Below, piece by piece: positions 1 through 13,681 of a DNA stretch of 64,000 nt (positions are counted from its first letter, which is position 1; each line of letters begins with the position of its first letter). The stretch is from Zelopaecilomyces penicillatus (lineage: Eukaryota > Ascomycota > Sordariomycetes > Hypocreales > Pseudodiploosporaceae). The position numbers and the translations under genes are program-made. Location of the stretch: contig VCCP01000004.1 of assembly GCA_005765155.1 (NCBI GenBank), positions 4,712,001 to 4,776,000 of the forward strand, given 5' to 3'. The notes under the pieces were generated by a model, which did no database searches, was not told where the DNA came from, and was given only the letters and a program-made list of their open reading frames with translations.

Positions 1-2975
1 TCTCTTCCTCGACCCACGACCGCGGAACGCCGGGTGAGCCTTGGCTTTTTGGCATCCTCCGCCCTGTTACGGATACTAGCCCAAGTTGATAAGTAGTACA
101 GTAAGGAATTAGGCTGGCTCCGTTTTAGATTGACTATTGCTCATAGTATCTCATCAGGGGCAGAAGCAAGATGATGCGGGCGCTGCAGTCCAAAGAGCGA
201 CTAGTCTTCCTGTCATTTTCTTTTTCTTTTTTTTTTTCAATTTGCGATTGATGAGAATAGATTGTGGCATATGTATGTGACATTTTGGCGTGGAACGCCA
301 GCCAACAACGCCGCAAGAGCAACTTGCTTACTGCCATGTGCTCCTCAACTCCTACGGGGAAAAAAAAAAAGGAAAATCACGAGTTGCAAAGCTTTCTGAT
401 GAATAACAACTAATATTACCCACTCCTACTACGCACTATTCTGGAGTCTTATCCAGACGCAAAAGAATGCTCGTATGGGCCAACCTTGATATCACCCCAT
501 CCCATAGTTGGGTGGCAGCCAAAAAATTGCGTCCGTGTGTTGGTTCCCCTGCATGAACTACCAACCTGGACACGCGGTGCGACTGTGTGTGACGTGACAA
601 CAAAAACGGCCCCCCTTCGCTATCGTTTTAGTCAAGCCACCAAAAAAAAATACAAACTCCCGATTCGACAGAAAGAGGACCACCGTGTATCGCAATTACG
701 AAGTAATCGATACACAATCATGCTCGCATAGTATGGGCACGTAACGACCTACTCGCGTCCTCACGGACTCCTTTTGCTAAGTCGAGGGGGCCACACAGAC
801 ACACCATATTCGTCTTGTGGTGACTTCTACACCTACAGTATGCTCTCAGAGTTTGACTGAGCGCCGAGGCTGGCGACTTATTGGAGGATAATCATTGAAC
901 ATTGGCTTCAAGTGCCGTTGTTAGCCGTGGGTAGTTTGGGCTTTGTCAAAGTCTCATTAATGAACCCATTTGCTGAAAGAGAAAAGTAAGTTGTGTGATA
1001 ACATAACTAACACATTGGGTTGTCAAGAGGGAAACTGTAAAGGGTTGAATGAACTCTAAATCAGAAAAGGGTATACAGGTGTTGACATCGACGTGTTGAC
1101 TCGAGACTCCTCCATAAGAGTTCACCATCGTCAAGTGACTCAGCGACAATGCTGCTCCGCCAGAAGCAACTCCGATATTGCGCATTAAGAAGGCGTAAGT
1201 CTCGGGATATATAATCTAGACTGTGGGTCCTGCATCATGCCTTCACGAACCCGTTTCCTCTTGGCAAGGCAGACAAACTGGACAGCCTGTGTTCATCATC
1301 AGAAAGTCTCTAGCAACCCTACGGCTATTCAGCCGTACTCCTAGCGGTTCAATTCAGATGCTCATGCCCCCATCGCCCTCGGGCTTTTTCAGAGCACGGC
1401 CTACAACCAGGATGGTTACATACAGTATGAAAGTATGAATAATCTCCGTCTGATATAGGTTCAAAGAAGCCCGTTAGCAAAAAAAAGTCAAAGCCATTAT
1501 CACCCCCCACCGACGGATCTTCGGACCGCTATGTTGACGGGTTGCCTTGCTGGCTTTTCGCACATTCGTCTTTCGCACTTTCTGGAAATTCTGTCTGGCC
1601 GAACTCTGTCACAACTTCATACAAGTCGGCCACAAGCCACGAGCCATGGGCGGTTTCAGCGCCGTCGTTGATGACGCCATGGTGTATACATACTCGGAGC
1701 TTTGCCACGTTTTCACATTACCCCTGGATTATGGTGTAGGTTAGGTTGGTACTGTACTCCGCAGTTCAGGTCAACTTGCATGAACCTCGGCTCTCTCAGA
1801 ACATGATCGCCTCCACTGCTGACCAACGCAGTTTGCTGGCGTACGAAAGCTACCTACCCTGGAGAGTTTTGTCAGAACGGCGTTTTACAGCCTTGCAAAC
1901 TGTAATTGAACTAAATTAGCATTTTAAGAGTCTAGCTATTCGCATGAGGCCCTTAATATATGCTTGTTTTCATTTCCTACTACATCTGGTCACTGTCATC
2001 ATTGCCAGCTCCCAAAAATGGCTGTGAAGTAGTGGACCTTACAATGCCTTTATAAGCCACAACAAAACAGGCAACTTTCAGCGAAGGAGCTACACCCAAA
2101 CAATCTCTTCTGAAAATGGTTGAGAAACATTTCACCTGCCTCCCAAATAGGAGGTCTTCGCTTTTTGGCAGTTGGCCCGAGACTCTAGGTTCGATTTGCG
2201 TTGGAAGCTGATTTGTTGCTCATGCGTTTTCTTCGTATCATGTTGGCAACATGTCTCTAAGGACACGCCTCAAGCATAAGACGATTAACAAGACTCTTAT
2301 TTGGCAGCTAAAGCTGCATTAAGATGCTCTTGTATGGTATTTAATTGCTAATGGTGAATTTTTGTCCAATTGTGCAGCAACGGCCATTGCGCGAGCTGTT
2401 TGTTGATCTTCTTCCTTGATATGGTTTGGCATCTCCCTTTGACACGTTTACGTCATGACTCTACCGAGAGGACAAACAAACAACAAGCAGACGCGACTGA
2501 CGCAGGTCTCCCTCGAGATTCAAGCATGATGAGATCAATTGGAATACAGGATAGCAGGACAGCATCCCCAACAGAATACATAAATGTCCCTGCCGGCTTG
2601 CTCGTAGTGTGAGTATAATTTGTAGCTGCCTTGTGGATGGAGTAAACACTCCGTAATACAAGTCCCGCATAAGCTGTGTGCTGCAGCCTGGCGCTTGATG
2701 TACCCCAGAATCGCGGCCCCTCTTCCATTAATGACTGTAGATGACGCTAGAGATCCTGCTGATGGCGGAGTTCCACTCACTGAACGGTTTGCCACAAAAC
2801 GCCAGGCGATTACGTAGTGGACTATGAATCACCACCAAGACACGGCTCAACGTCTGTCCTCTTTTACCCTCGGTCCAGTTCCTCCCTCTACACCCAACTT
2901 CTTAACCAGCTTCAACGTCCTTGGGATCAAAAGACACATAGTCATTCATACTGGTCTTCATGTGCCATCTGCACA
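1..2975. other. non-coding stretch, no supportable gene
   Basis: Short open frames occur on both strands (for example 486-731 and 2453-2728), but none has fungal codon bias, a recognisable domain or splice-linked neighbours. The sequence is AT-leaning with A and T runs near 220-240 and 360-370. The last 150 bases are probably promoter and 5' leader of the gene starting at 2976. I see no tRNA, repeat array or transposon end. Confidence 0.6.
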
Positions 2976-4570
2976 ATGGCGGCGATGCCAGATGATACTT
3001 CAGCCTCGGGCTCCCGGACCTCTGCGACAACGGTGGCGGTCTCTACCTCATCTACATCGAAGCACGCGACCAGCTCGGGTATGACGTCCGGCATGTCGTC
3101 CGGCCTCAACAGCCCTCCAGGCCACGCCATGCGCCGCGTAAAAACGATGGACGAGGCAACATCCCCTCTGCGCACCAGATTTTCTGCCAGGTCGCTCTCG
3201 TCTGAGTCGTCTTCGATGGAGGCGCCCCCGCGCAGGAGCTCCAACTCTTCCGAGTACAGCTTGGGCGAGGCACGCGATATCCTGAACCCGAAGCCTCTGG
3301 GTGAAGGTGCCAGCCCAGTGAACCATGAATCCTCTCCACTGGCTACCTTGTCTCTGGCGTTTGCGTTGGTGCCTGGTGTTGCTGGCGTCTTGTTCAAGAA
3401 CGGGAGCTCGGTCGCCACCGATGTGATGCTCTTGGGTCTGGCCGCCGTATTCCTCCATTGGTCTGTAACACAGCCATGGTGAGTTTTTCGCAGCAATTAC
3501 TTGTTTGAAAAAATTGAAGCAAGCATTAAAAAGAGGAGCATTGTCTGACAATCCATAGGGTTTGGTATCACGCAGCGCAGGAAGTGCGTATGCAGCAAGA
3601 GGCAAACACAGAGGCCGTGATTGATGAAGACAGCGATGGCGAGTACTCGAAGCGAATGAGCGCATCAGGCACCTTGCTTGACGATGTGCCAGAGGAGCAG
3701 GACGAATCAAAGCCGGCTTCCGAGACCAATTCCCAGGAAAGCCAGTCCAAGAATCAGCAACAGCAGGCCGCCATGAAGGAGCTCTACAGATACGAAGTTC
3801 TGGCTCTACTATCATGCTTGATCTTGCCTCTGGTCAGCGCATATCTCTTACATGCTATCCGGTCACAGTTAAGCCGGCCTTCGGAAGGTCTTGTTTCCAG
3901 CTACAACTTGACTATTTTCTTACTAGCATCCGAACTCAGAGTGTTTTCCCACATGTTCAAGCTTCTCCAATCTAGGACATTGCATCTCCAAAGAGTCGTG
4001 CAAAATAATGGCTTGGCCAGCTCAGCCATGAGTGCGTTGCAGCTCGACGATGTTCTTGAGAGGCTTGATCTACTAGAGGCTCGTCTTGTAGCATCAGAGC
4101 AACCCTCGGCAATGGACAGGAACAACTTGGGTTCCAGCAAGGCTGATGTAGCCCGAGATGTGAGGAACGCTATTCAACCAGAGCTGGATGCTCTCAATCG
4201 GGCAGTGAGACGCTACGAGAAGAAGGCTACACTTCTTCAACTCCAAACAGAGTCGAGATTCGCCAGCGTCGATGCGAGATTGGATGATGCTATTGCCCTA
4301 GCAGCCGCAGCCGCGAAGAATAGCACTGCTCGCAAGGGCCTACTGCAGAGGATGGTAGAGTATCTGGTTGCATTATTCTCGTTTCCCTTCCAAGCCATGC
4401 TCCAAATCATTGTGCTGCCATTCAAGCCCATCCTCCTCCTCATCAACCGCAAGAAACAGCAACCACAAGTTATTGCGAAGCCACTACGAAGCAGTCGTTC
4501 TGGAAAGGTGCCGACTCAGGGACTGAGATATAGCGGCGACCGGATCCCAACTAGAGTGATGAAGAGATGA
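2976..4570 (+). CDS. fungal conserved membrane protein with coiled-coil region, function unknown
   Basis: Two exons, 2976-3478 and 3559-4570, joined by an 80-nt intron (donor GTGAGT, acceptor ATAG), give 504 residues. The ATG at 2976 sits in a good context (CACAATGG) and starts the Ser/Thr-rich tail; the frame is open upstream but without a better start. Residues 1-118 are low-complexity and basic. Hydrophobic stretches lie at about 121-140, 145-162, 247-268 and 283-300. The tryptophan-rich QPWVWYHAAQE crosses the splice junction, which supports the join. Residues 300-420 are leucine-rich and charged, and a last amphipathic or hydrophobic region precedes a basic C-terminus. I recognise the general pattern as a conserved fungal hypothetical protein but know no function. 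An internal-membrane location is inferred from the hydrophobic segments and the lack of a signal peptide. Confidence 0.8.
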
Positions 4571-7201
4571 TGGTCTTTTTTCACAGTTTCATTGTTTCAA
4601 TGTTTGAATACCTACCCTGGAGGGTTGGGATGGACTGTTTTTGGAGTTTGGGTTGGGGGAAAATAATGCGGTTCAAGAGATTGCTCTGGCGGCGGCGGCG
4701 TTTATTACTTTACTCTGCTATTTTACCAGATGGGACATGTGTAATTCAAATGATACTATCACGAGTGTGGAACACTCGTGTTTGCAATGCCTATTGCTCC
4801 TGCGACTTGTGTCTCCCTTGCTGACTACATACCAGCTGAGGAAATATTGCCCAAGAACGATGAAGATGTCTACCATTCCATTATACTCCTTACACCCAGT
4901 AGTCAGTTATTGCAAGTAAGGGAACAATGCAGATGTTGATCTTTGTGTCAATTCAACTCCATGATGTCACCTTGATGCCCGCTCATGTGCTTACATGCAA
5001 TGGATCGAGATGAAGATGGACTTGCAAAATGGCAATAAGCATCTTTTTAAGGAATGCGGTGGGAAGTTCTCAAACACTGAAGACTTTAATGCGGCTGACC
5101 GCATGATCAGGCTCCGATGAGACATTCTTTGGTCTCCAAAAACCACAAGGTTTTGTTGATCTACACGTACATTCCAGGTTCAGGTAGACACACATGTGGA
5201 TGATGTCTAGCGAAGAACACACAACGTAGCTTCGCATGCAGCTTCTCCAACAGCAACATGTGAAAAAAAGACTAATCAAGATAATTTGGGACACCGCCTG
5301 TTTACTTCTTTATTAGGCGAGCGTTGTTGTGAATCTCCTCATTCTCCAAAACAAGAGCTGCAGACAGAAAAAAGCAAAGATGAACACAACCAACTCATCA
5401 AATGTCTTGGGTTGCTTCCAAGGTTGAAGGGTCTCAGAAAGAAAACAAGAACTGCGTTTGTCTCTTGTGTTCTTCTTCTTTTCTTCTTCCCCCTTTTCCC
5501 ATCGGGCTTTTGACAAATTGGTGGTCTACGGAATACATGCTCCTAACCTAACCGCAAGGGGGGGGAGGAGACGAGCAGTTGGTTGATCAAATGTCTGAGA
5601 TATACGTGGAATTTCCTGGCTACGGGATACTAGAAACAAAACAAAAAACTGACTGTGAGCTTTTTGATGGTCTTGTCTGAACCAGCTTTTTTGTTTTTCG
5701 TTTGAAACCTAGGTTCATTGAGTAGGTATTAATTAGCTAACAAAGATACTGCTGCATGCAAAATGCAAATGCAAGTGACTGTTCTTAGATGAAGACTAAT
5801 TACCAAGCATCGACAAAATGCCAACAGGAAAATCCAAGACAAGCAGAAAAGATACTGCCCCTCACCGCATTGAGTAACGATTGACGGGAACAAAAGATCT
5901 CGGGAGTTTGTGTTTACAGTTTTCGGCGAGGTTGGGCAACCTGAAATCGTGAAAGGATGAGTTTCTGATGCAGCTTTCCTCCAGGATGTTTTAACAAACA
6001 CAATCAATTCGTGCATCGTTTCGATCCGATGGGATGCATGGAGAGAAGGGAGGCACTTTTTTTTTCTTCCATCAATCAAAGAAAAAGAAAATAGGAAGGC
6101 TGGGAAGAAGAATGGGCTACAATACGAGATCGCCGACAGGCAAGTAAACACAACGGGGGGAAGCTTAATATGCACGACAGCGATGCAAGGAGTATGAGGA
6201 TGAACACCTCGCACAGAACTTTTTGTCGCTGCGTGCATCAAACAAGCCGCCGCCGCCCCCCTCCCCGCATTACTCCGCACCGACTGAAGCATAGGTACGC
6301 ACAGTAGCTCATCGTAGATTGGAAATATATGAGTATGCAGCTCGTATGTATGCAAGCAGGCATGCAATGTATGTAAGTGTATGTGTGTAAGTGTGCACAT
6401 GTGTTTTTGTGCGGAGAGCCCGGATGTACGGGTTATGTGCTACATAAGCACCAAAAGTGAAAGCAGTTTTGTGTGATCTCTTGTGTAAAGGGGCGAGACC
6501 TCCTCCCTATTATTCTTTCATTCCATGACGTCTTTCACAATATGTACTTTGGAAGAGAGGGGTTTGTATCGCTACGAGTGCGGAGTATGGAGTATGTTCG
6601 GTTATATAACTTTGCATCAGGAGGCTGACGAAGCAAACATCGCCGCCTCAGGGGTAGGACTTTGATCAGAAGATAACTACGTAGTAGATGGACCAATGTG
6701 TGTGAGATTTTGCTTTTTTTAACCGAGCCTGTAATCTATTTCTCTGTTCTTAGAAAAGAAACATCTCTCTGTTGTGCTCGGTAAGATAGGAGACTGAAAT
6801 AAAGGAGAAGCAGAGAGTGAGAGAGGGTCATGTGTGACTGAAAATGGTTATCTAGCCTCGTGAGACATGTGAGACCTGTGAGACCTGTGAGGCCGGGTGG
6901 GGGATATTATGACATGGTCTGTGGTCTGTGTCTCTCCATCTCCCCCCATCTCCATTTCCTCAATGTCTGACTTTTGTGTTCTCCCAGACCTGTGCACTGA
7001 TCAAATCTCCTTTTTCCTTGGTTTTCTTGTGTGTCTCGCACAATCCCCATCAAACCACCCCCTTTCGCCGGGTGCTCCCGAGAGCTGTGTTATGGTGAGA
7101 AAAAAAAAAGGCTGAACTCCACGTGCGTCAAATACCTGACGGAGGCGGGAAGGCCATGTTTCTTGATTGTGTTGTTCCGGGTATCAATGCAGAGACGAGA
7201 G

Positions 7202-7235
7202 ACTCACTCACTCACTCACTCACTCACTCACTCAA
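7202..7235. repeat. CTCA tetranucleotide microsatellite
   Basis: About eight uninterrupted ACTC/CTCA units in the gene-poor region. Unit length and the absence of spacers rule out a CRISPR array. Confidence 0.95.
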
Positions 7236-9434
7236 GAGGGGGCAGGTTGCAAGGGCATATGATGGACGGATGGGATAGACCCTGTTGGTGAAGTCTAGGA
7301 ATTGAGCAACTTACTCGTCCTCATATAGATTGTGACTAGATGGAACTACTACGAACATGGACATATGCCCTCTCACACGCTCGGACGAACGCTGCCGATC
7401 CGGGGAGGCACGGAAAATACCATGACGCTACAGGTTATTTCGTGTGATGTGAATTACTCGTGTCTCTCTGTACTGTACACTATGAGATGAACTACTCTAT
7501 TGTGTGTGTGTGTGTATCTAGCTTAGAAGCTAAAGAAGACCGAACCGCTATTATAGCACAGAATATTGTTACCTGATTGTAATAATGTGCAGTCTAAAAA
7601 AGATATGCAAGTCATGAGGATGAACCCGTTCATCATTCTCGTTTGAGAAACGTGCTGCGCCTCTTTTAACACTCCTATGTAATATGGATCTATCTCTCGC
7701 CCCCCCCGTGTCATGCAAGAAAGACCGAGAACTACCTAACTAAAGTAGATAGCCCCAACTTTGTTTCTTCTCTGCCAAGCTAAACCGGTTGTGCAATAAT
7801 TACCTTACTGTATGCATCAACGGTTGAAATCATCATGATGGCATGTCGCGTTCGACCTTGATTAGTTTTGTGGATCCTTTAATTTCCATATTAACGGACG
7901 CGTTTTGGGAATAAATAGCGCGATCGAGAGCAACCCCACCTCAGGGTTGCGTTGCATTGATTTTGGGGCTGTGGCGGATGCGATGCGATGTGTGATGCGA
8001 TTTGCAGCAAGGTACGGGAAGCGGAAAAAAAGGGCAACGGCAAAGGGGGAAGAAAGGAGAATAGGAAAGGAAGAATATGAGGAAGAAAAAAGAAAAAAAG
8101 AAAGAAAGCAATCGTATGGGAATATGCCGGTCCGGTAATTGGGGTCGCCAAGAACGGGACTGGTTGGTGTGCGCGCGCTGGCTCTTACATGACGCCCAAG
8201 ATGCTCACGTTTGTGCCGTGTCAAATGGTGTGTAGATAAGATACAATGCATTGTACTTGGAATGTCGCAATATGTATTATCGGGATTACCATTATAGTTT
8301 GTCTGTTGCATTACATTGTGTCGCTTAACTGCAAATGGCGGCTAATATCGTGGATGGATGGCCGCGCGGGCGAGGACGGGCGAAGTTTTGGCGGCGCATT
8401 GTATGGCTTGTAACCACACTTATGCGATGCAAACCTCCTGGCCTCATTTTCCCCAAATACGATTGCCATTCCCAAAACCAAGAATAGGAGCAGACTAACA
8501 AGCAAAAAAGAATAAAAAATGATGGAGGCGTTGGATGTTGGGAGGTGAGGCGTGCGTGTTTTGGGGGGAAAGAAAGAAAAGAAAGAATAGTCTCAATATG
8601 TACTACTGGAAGTCTCACCTCGAAACAACCTTTTTGGGATCAACCAGCATGGACGAAGAAGACGAAGAATAAGAATGGAACCTCTGGTGTACACTCACAG
8701 TTTACAGTACTCCATACGTACGGACCGCGATTACAAAGTAAGGATAGCTTCTCTGCACGAAACATGCATGTCCATCCGGTGTTGAGGGCGGTGTGCGTGT
8801 CTGATGAGTTGTCCATGACGGAAGCGTTAGACCTGAAAGGAAAAGGAAAAGGACGAGGTTGAACTGACGATGATGACGACGACGACAACGACGATGACCT
8901 AGAACGACGGCTACAGCACTATACTTGGTGCGCCGTTAGTGGTATACAGCAGGCTTACAGCACCAACGCAGTTGAGCGCTTCAGCGGGCTTGGCGGGAGG
9001 GACGATCAAAGAAAGGCACGGCCAGCCGGAGCGGAGGCGACGACTCACCGATCGGATAGCAGAGCCTATTCCATGGATGATCCATGATGATCCATGATTG
9101 GAAAATCCATGAGAATCGCGTTGATCGCGCATCCCTTGAGAAGTTGGGGGCGCACACGGCATGGTGCTTTTGCAGGGAACGACGGCGCATAACAGGGGAT
9201 GACCCAGGTGTAGTACAGGGCCATTACAGGCCTTGAGAGGCTGCAACAGGGCTGTACGGCTCCAACCGCCTGCAGCTGGGCCACGCTGATGGGCGTTACT
9301 GGCTTGACCCAGGCTGATGGGCGGGCTGCGCGGCTGCGCCAATTTGTTCAAGCACAAAAATAACAAGGCTTCTTTCTCCCTGATGGTATTATGCATGCAT
9401 GCACGATGTCCACACTTGGCTGTGTGGTTTCAAC

Positions 9435-9454
9435 TTTTTTTTTTTTTTTTTTTT
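9435..9454. repeat. poly-T tract of 20
   Basis: An uninterrupted run of 20 T on the plus strand with no gene nearby. Its exact length is prone to assembly error. Confidence 0.9.
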
Positions 9455-10340
9455 GGTGGTGGTGAGTGGGCTCGCGATGCAGGCTGAATGCAAGGGTTTT
9501 TTTTACATGGGGGGTTCCTGGTCTGAATGAATGAAAGGTGAGTGTTATCCACGTAGCAATGCATCATCCATCCTGCGGTATGTGACGCTGTGACGGGATT
9601 GTCTGATGTTTGTTTGGCCGCCCTGCTGCTGCACACCGAGAGTGCTGTGTCTTGGGGGACTGCTCTCTAATTACAGTAACAGCATGAAGGCATGAATTGC
9701 CTTTTATTTTGTATTGTTAATCAAGATCATCACGACAAGCCGGATATGCCAGACTTCTGTGCGTTGCATACATACATCTGTGCGTCTGGACGAATCTACC
9801 AACATGTGCTGACTGTGCAAGCATCAGTGTCCAGTCCTACCTCGTGGTCACAAGGCCTGTCACGTCAGGTCAGGTAATTAAAATGAACCCAGAGGGTGAG
9901 CAGGGGACGGAACTTTTTCTTTTGGCCTGGGGCTCCTCCCCATCAGCAGCAAGCGCCCCCTGATGATTTTTGATCGGAAAACCCAGGAGTCGGGTTTGGC
10001 CAGATCGTTGACAGGCTGTACTGTAATGTAAGTACATGTAAAAATAGTGCTGGGGCTAAAAACTGGTTGACAATGGGCGAAAATCTTACATGACGCGGGA
10101 CCAAAAGAACAGCGAAAGATAACGGGACGGGCAAGATCTGCTGCGATCTTCTTTTCTGCTGACTACTAACTGTACATAGTCGTGCCGGCTGGAACGTGGT
10201 ACTAGTAATTTCCATGCAATCCCGTCGCAAACTTCTTTTTTTTCTTTCTTAATTTGGGCATTGTATCTTTTTTTGCTTTTTCTCCCATTTGCTGGCGTTT
10301 ACTTCCACTTGGGGGCTGCCAGGGCCGTCACGGTACCTAT

Positions 10341-10364
10341 TGGTCTGGTCTGGTCTGGTCTGGT
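10341..10364. repeat. TGGTC pentanucleotide repeat
   Basis: Nearly five copies of TGGTC, flanked by two GGTACC sites (10332-10337 and just downstream near 10366). Confidence 0.9.
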
Positions 10365-12355
10365 AGGTACCTTATGGATCCATTATGAGAGCACGGCTGT
10401 TCCCACCGTCCAGGTCAAAGGTAAATAAAAGGTAAAAAAAAGTTGAGGTGCACTTGCGCACGCACGACAGCGCACGACAGCGCACACATGGACTAAAACC
10501 TGCACTGTAACCAAAGAGATTTAACAACATGCCTTTATTACGTCTACGAGGTAACATACATAGATACATCCATACATAGATACGATGGAAAAGGTAACGG
10601 CGCACAGAACGGCCAAGAAAAGCATCTCGTATGGAGGTTTTTAATGTGTAAAAACCACAAAGCCTCGTACATAGTAGTCAGTAAGGCGGCGCGTGGCGGA
10701 GAATAGTTGAGGATTGCGTTATGATACCAGCTGGTGATGGTCGCTGTTGGCGGCACATCATCCACACCCCTCCCCCTTTCTAGATGTAAGAAAAGACGGT
10801 ATTATGCCGTGTGCGGTTCTGGCATGTACCGCATCAGACTTTGTCGTCATGAGGTGACAAACTGGGCAAAGCCTGGGGGCCAAAAGTTGGAAGTGAGTGG
10901 GAGAGAGCAGGAGAAGTCTGAGACATGACAATATCGGCCGACTTGCCAGTTGGCAACCGGCAGTTGTGCACTTGTTTTATGAAGTAGACGGAATGCTTGG
11001 GTGATGAAGCGTAAATGTCTCTCCAGTCACGTACTCTGTGATACTGCCAGCACGATGCCAATGTGATTGATTGATGGCGACCTAGCAAGCAAGCTAGGTG
11101 TGATGTGACTGGAGAGTGCTGGCCTATCGTGACTCGAGTTGAACAAGGTGTTACACAATTAACAAGGTACCCCGTGGTATTATTAAAGCGTGGTTCGTTC
11201 ACCAAGGCATGGAATTGCATGCATGGAGGGAGCGTGTTGGAGAATTGTGCTCCCACACTGGAAAGGACAATGCCGTCACTTCACACACCTGTTTTGTATG
11301 CAAGCAATGGTCACTGCCTGGGGGTAAGTAATTTAGAGTACGAAGGTGTAAATACGGCAACGGCATAATACTACATGCCACTATTTGCAAGCTACTAGAA
11401 TGCATTCATTCATTCATTCCACCACAGGCATGTGAGATGCTTGCTACTGTCTATTGAAGCCTTTTCAAACGTTCCTAACCTGTACCGCTAGACGGTGACG
11501 CTGAGATGTATGTAAGCTGAGTACAGCCAGCAAAACTGCCAGAACAGGCAATTCTGGACCCTCGGCCCAGCAATTGGTGGCTGATGGGTCTTCCCCTGTG
11601 CCTGGAAGCGGATGGCGCTGGCCGGTGCCTTTGTTCTGGGAGCCACCGCTTTTGGTGGGTGCTGAGGTGGGTGGCTTTCGCTGTACCGTTTGGCTAGTAC
11701 CTGAGTACCAGTCTTGTAGCAGCAGCCTTGTAGCAGCCCTGTACCTCCTTGCGCCAGCTTTGTACCTCAGCCCATTAGAGTCATTGAAGGCCTGCCCATC
11801 TTTGGTAATGACGGTGAGTGTGTGCTGGACGGCGCTGGATAGCAATAGGAAGGACTTCTCTGTGGCATTTGTGGAGTTCAGGTGAGAGTAGACGACAAGA
11901 AGGAAAAAAACTAGAAAAAAAAGAGGACGAGACAGCCTGAAATCAATACTTCAAGGTACCCGTGCGCCCCCCTGCTTGGAAGGTTCCTGCATGCAAGCTC
12001 TGCCGAGCCGCGCCCCTAACCCTGGTCATCGCAATCTTGGGCTATTGCCTGGGCTCGGGCAGCTTCTTCTGTCTCTCTCTTCTCTCCTCACTCACTTTAT
12101 CCAAATATCTCGACACACCCACAGAGACCAGAACACACAGACACACACGCCCCCCCAACGCTTTTCGCACCCCCATCCGACGACGACATTGGTCCAAGTG
12201 GCCCAGCTCGACCTTAATCAACTTCAGCCAGAGCCACCCGGTCTTGGCCCCGGCGAACCCTGGTCTGATCGACCGGTGCTCACCAGGCATTGGCACAAGA
12301 GGCATCTTACAGGCCCCCCCCCTAGCCGCAGCATCGAGATGATGTGTCCAATGCA

Positions 12356-12378
12356 CAGGACAGGACAGGACAGGACAG
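12356..12378. repeat. ACAGG pentanucleotide repeat
   Basis: Between four and five tandem ACAGG units, about 1.3 kb upstream of the ATG at 13682. Confidence 0.9.
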
Positions 12379-13681
12379 CAGGAACCTCTGGGAGGAGGAA
12401 CTCTAGGCCCCCGCAGGGTCGTGAGCAAGGACGCTGGCAAGCATCGCCTGGTTGACTGGTGGTAGATACCCTACCTTGCTGGGCGGTACGCCGCAATGGA
12501 AAGAGAGAGAGAGTTGAGTGGCCTGTCTGTTCACAGATGCTCTCCGCGCAGTCAAAATTCGTCTGGTCCAGTCAGTCCCGGACCGTGGCTGTCGTGCCTG
12601 CGGCTCCTGTCCTGCTAGCCTAGCCCTGCTGGGCATGACGTCGCCGAGCACACCACGAGTTCCACACCTCGACGATAGAGCAGCTTCCGGGAAATTGGCC
12701 CAACCGACCATGGATGACGCCGGGACAGATGCTCTATGCCCACTCGTCAATGCGAGCCGGGATGCTCCTCTCTGCCCCTCCCACTCCTTCAGGGACCGGT
12801 CCAATCGAGCCCCTCCGCGACGCCGGATTGGCGGCGGAACCACACCAATTCCAATTGTGCTAGCGAGCTAGCTGGGTCTAGAGTAGCGACTAGAGATGTG
12901 CCAGCCGGTCCTCCGTTCTGCGCTGTGTGTCCATGTATGAGTGAGTGTGTGTAAGTGTTGGTGTGTGTGTTGTATGACCGATTGATGAGCCCGTCTCGCC
13001 CGACTCGCCGCACACAACGACGAGGACGCCAGAGACACTCTGGGCCCAGATGAAGAGAGCGAGAGAGGGAATTGTCCGTCACATCTTGCAGATTCTTTTT
13101 TTTCACACAATCCCCTCATCCCCCCAGACCTTTCCTTGCACTTACATCTTCCATTGCATATCCCCCCTCATTCTCCATAAACCCCTTCTTTGCTTGCGTC
13201 GGTTGCTCATCTGGGGAGAGCCTCCAATCAGCCGCACAGCAACATATGATAGGGCCCCCATTTCCGTTCACAAACCCCATCCATTCGGCTTCGCTTCATC
13301 CAGCCCGCCTGAGCATCGATCCATTCGTTCCCATCTGCTGTACACCTCCACTGCCCCCACTACGGGTACATTGATTGTACACACGCACACACACTCACAC
13401 ACACACAACCGCCGTCCGTGTCTCACCTCGCGCCACATCCCCCGACTGCAGGCCCAGCGTAATTAGCCATTTCGGTGCTTGCTTTTGTAACTCACCATAC
13501 CCTGAGTCTTCTTTTCATACCGGTCTTCCCATTTCCTCTGTTGTTGGTTGAAGCTTTCGGATCATGCTTTCAAGGCTCTTGGGAGCCGTTACCAGGACTA
13601 TTCGTTGAATCCGACTCTCTCGACATCCGACCCGACGACAACTCATTCGAGCCGGCGAGACACAGCAACAAAGATCCCAAG

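Larger units (their letters stand above)
4571..13681. other. 9-kb gene-poor region with scattered simple repeats
   Basis: No open frame in these 9.1 kb looks like a real gene: the longest (5729-6400 minus, 223 codons) encodes Cys/His/Thr-rich low-complexity sequence without bias. The region carries many short tandem repeats: a decamer-like TGAGACCTG array near 6861-6892, CTCA at 7202-7235, GT at 7501-7515, GATGATCCAT at 9076-9098, T20 at 9435-9454, TGGTC at 10341-10364, CATT at 11403-11419 and ACAGG at 12356-12378. From about 12060 the plus strand becomes C/T-rich with CACA tracts, typical of fungal promoters and 5' leaders, so the last 1-1.5 kb probably belongs to the gene at 13682. A non-coding transcript or long regulatory region is possible but not shown. 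Confidence 0.6.

Noticed and set aside
5729..6400. 223-codon open frame on the minus strand in the gene desert
   Set aside because: His/Cys/Thr-rich text from GT and CA repeats without conserved motifs.
7202..7235. Possible CRISPR-like array
   Set aside because: Pure tetranucleotide microsatellite without spacers, in a eukaryotic genome.
12403..12871. Overlapping 117- and 146-codon frames on both strands
   Set aside because: GC-rich composition keeps both strands open, and neither shows protein-like conservation or splice partners.
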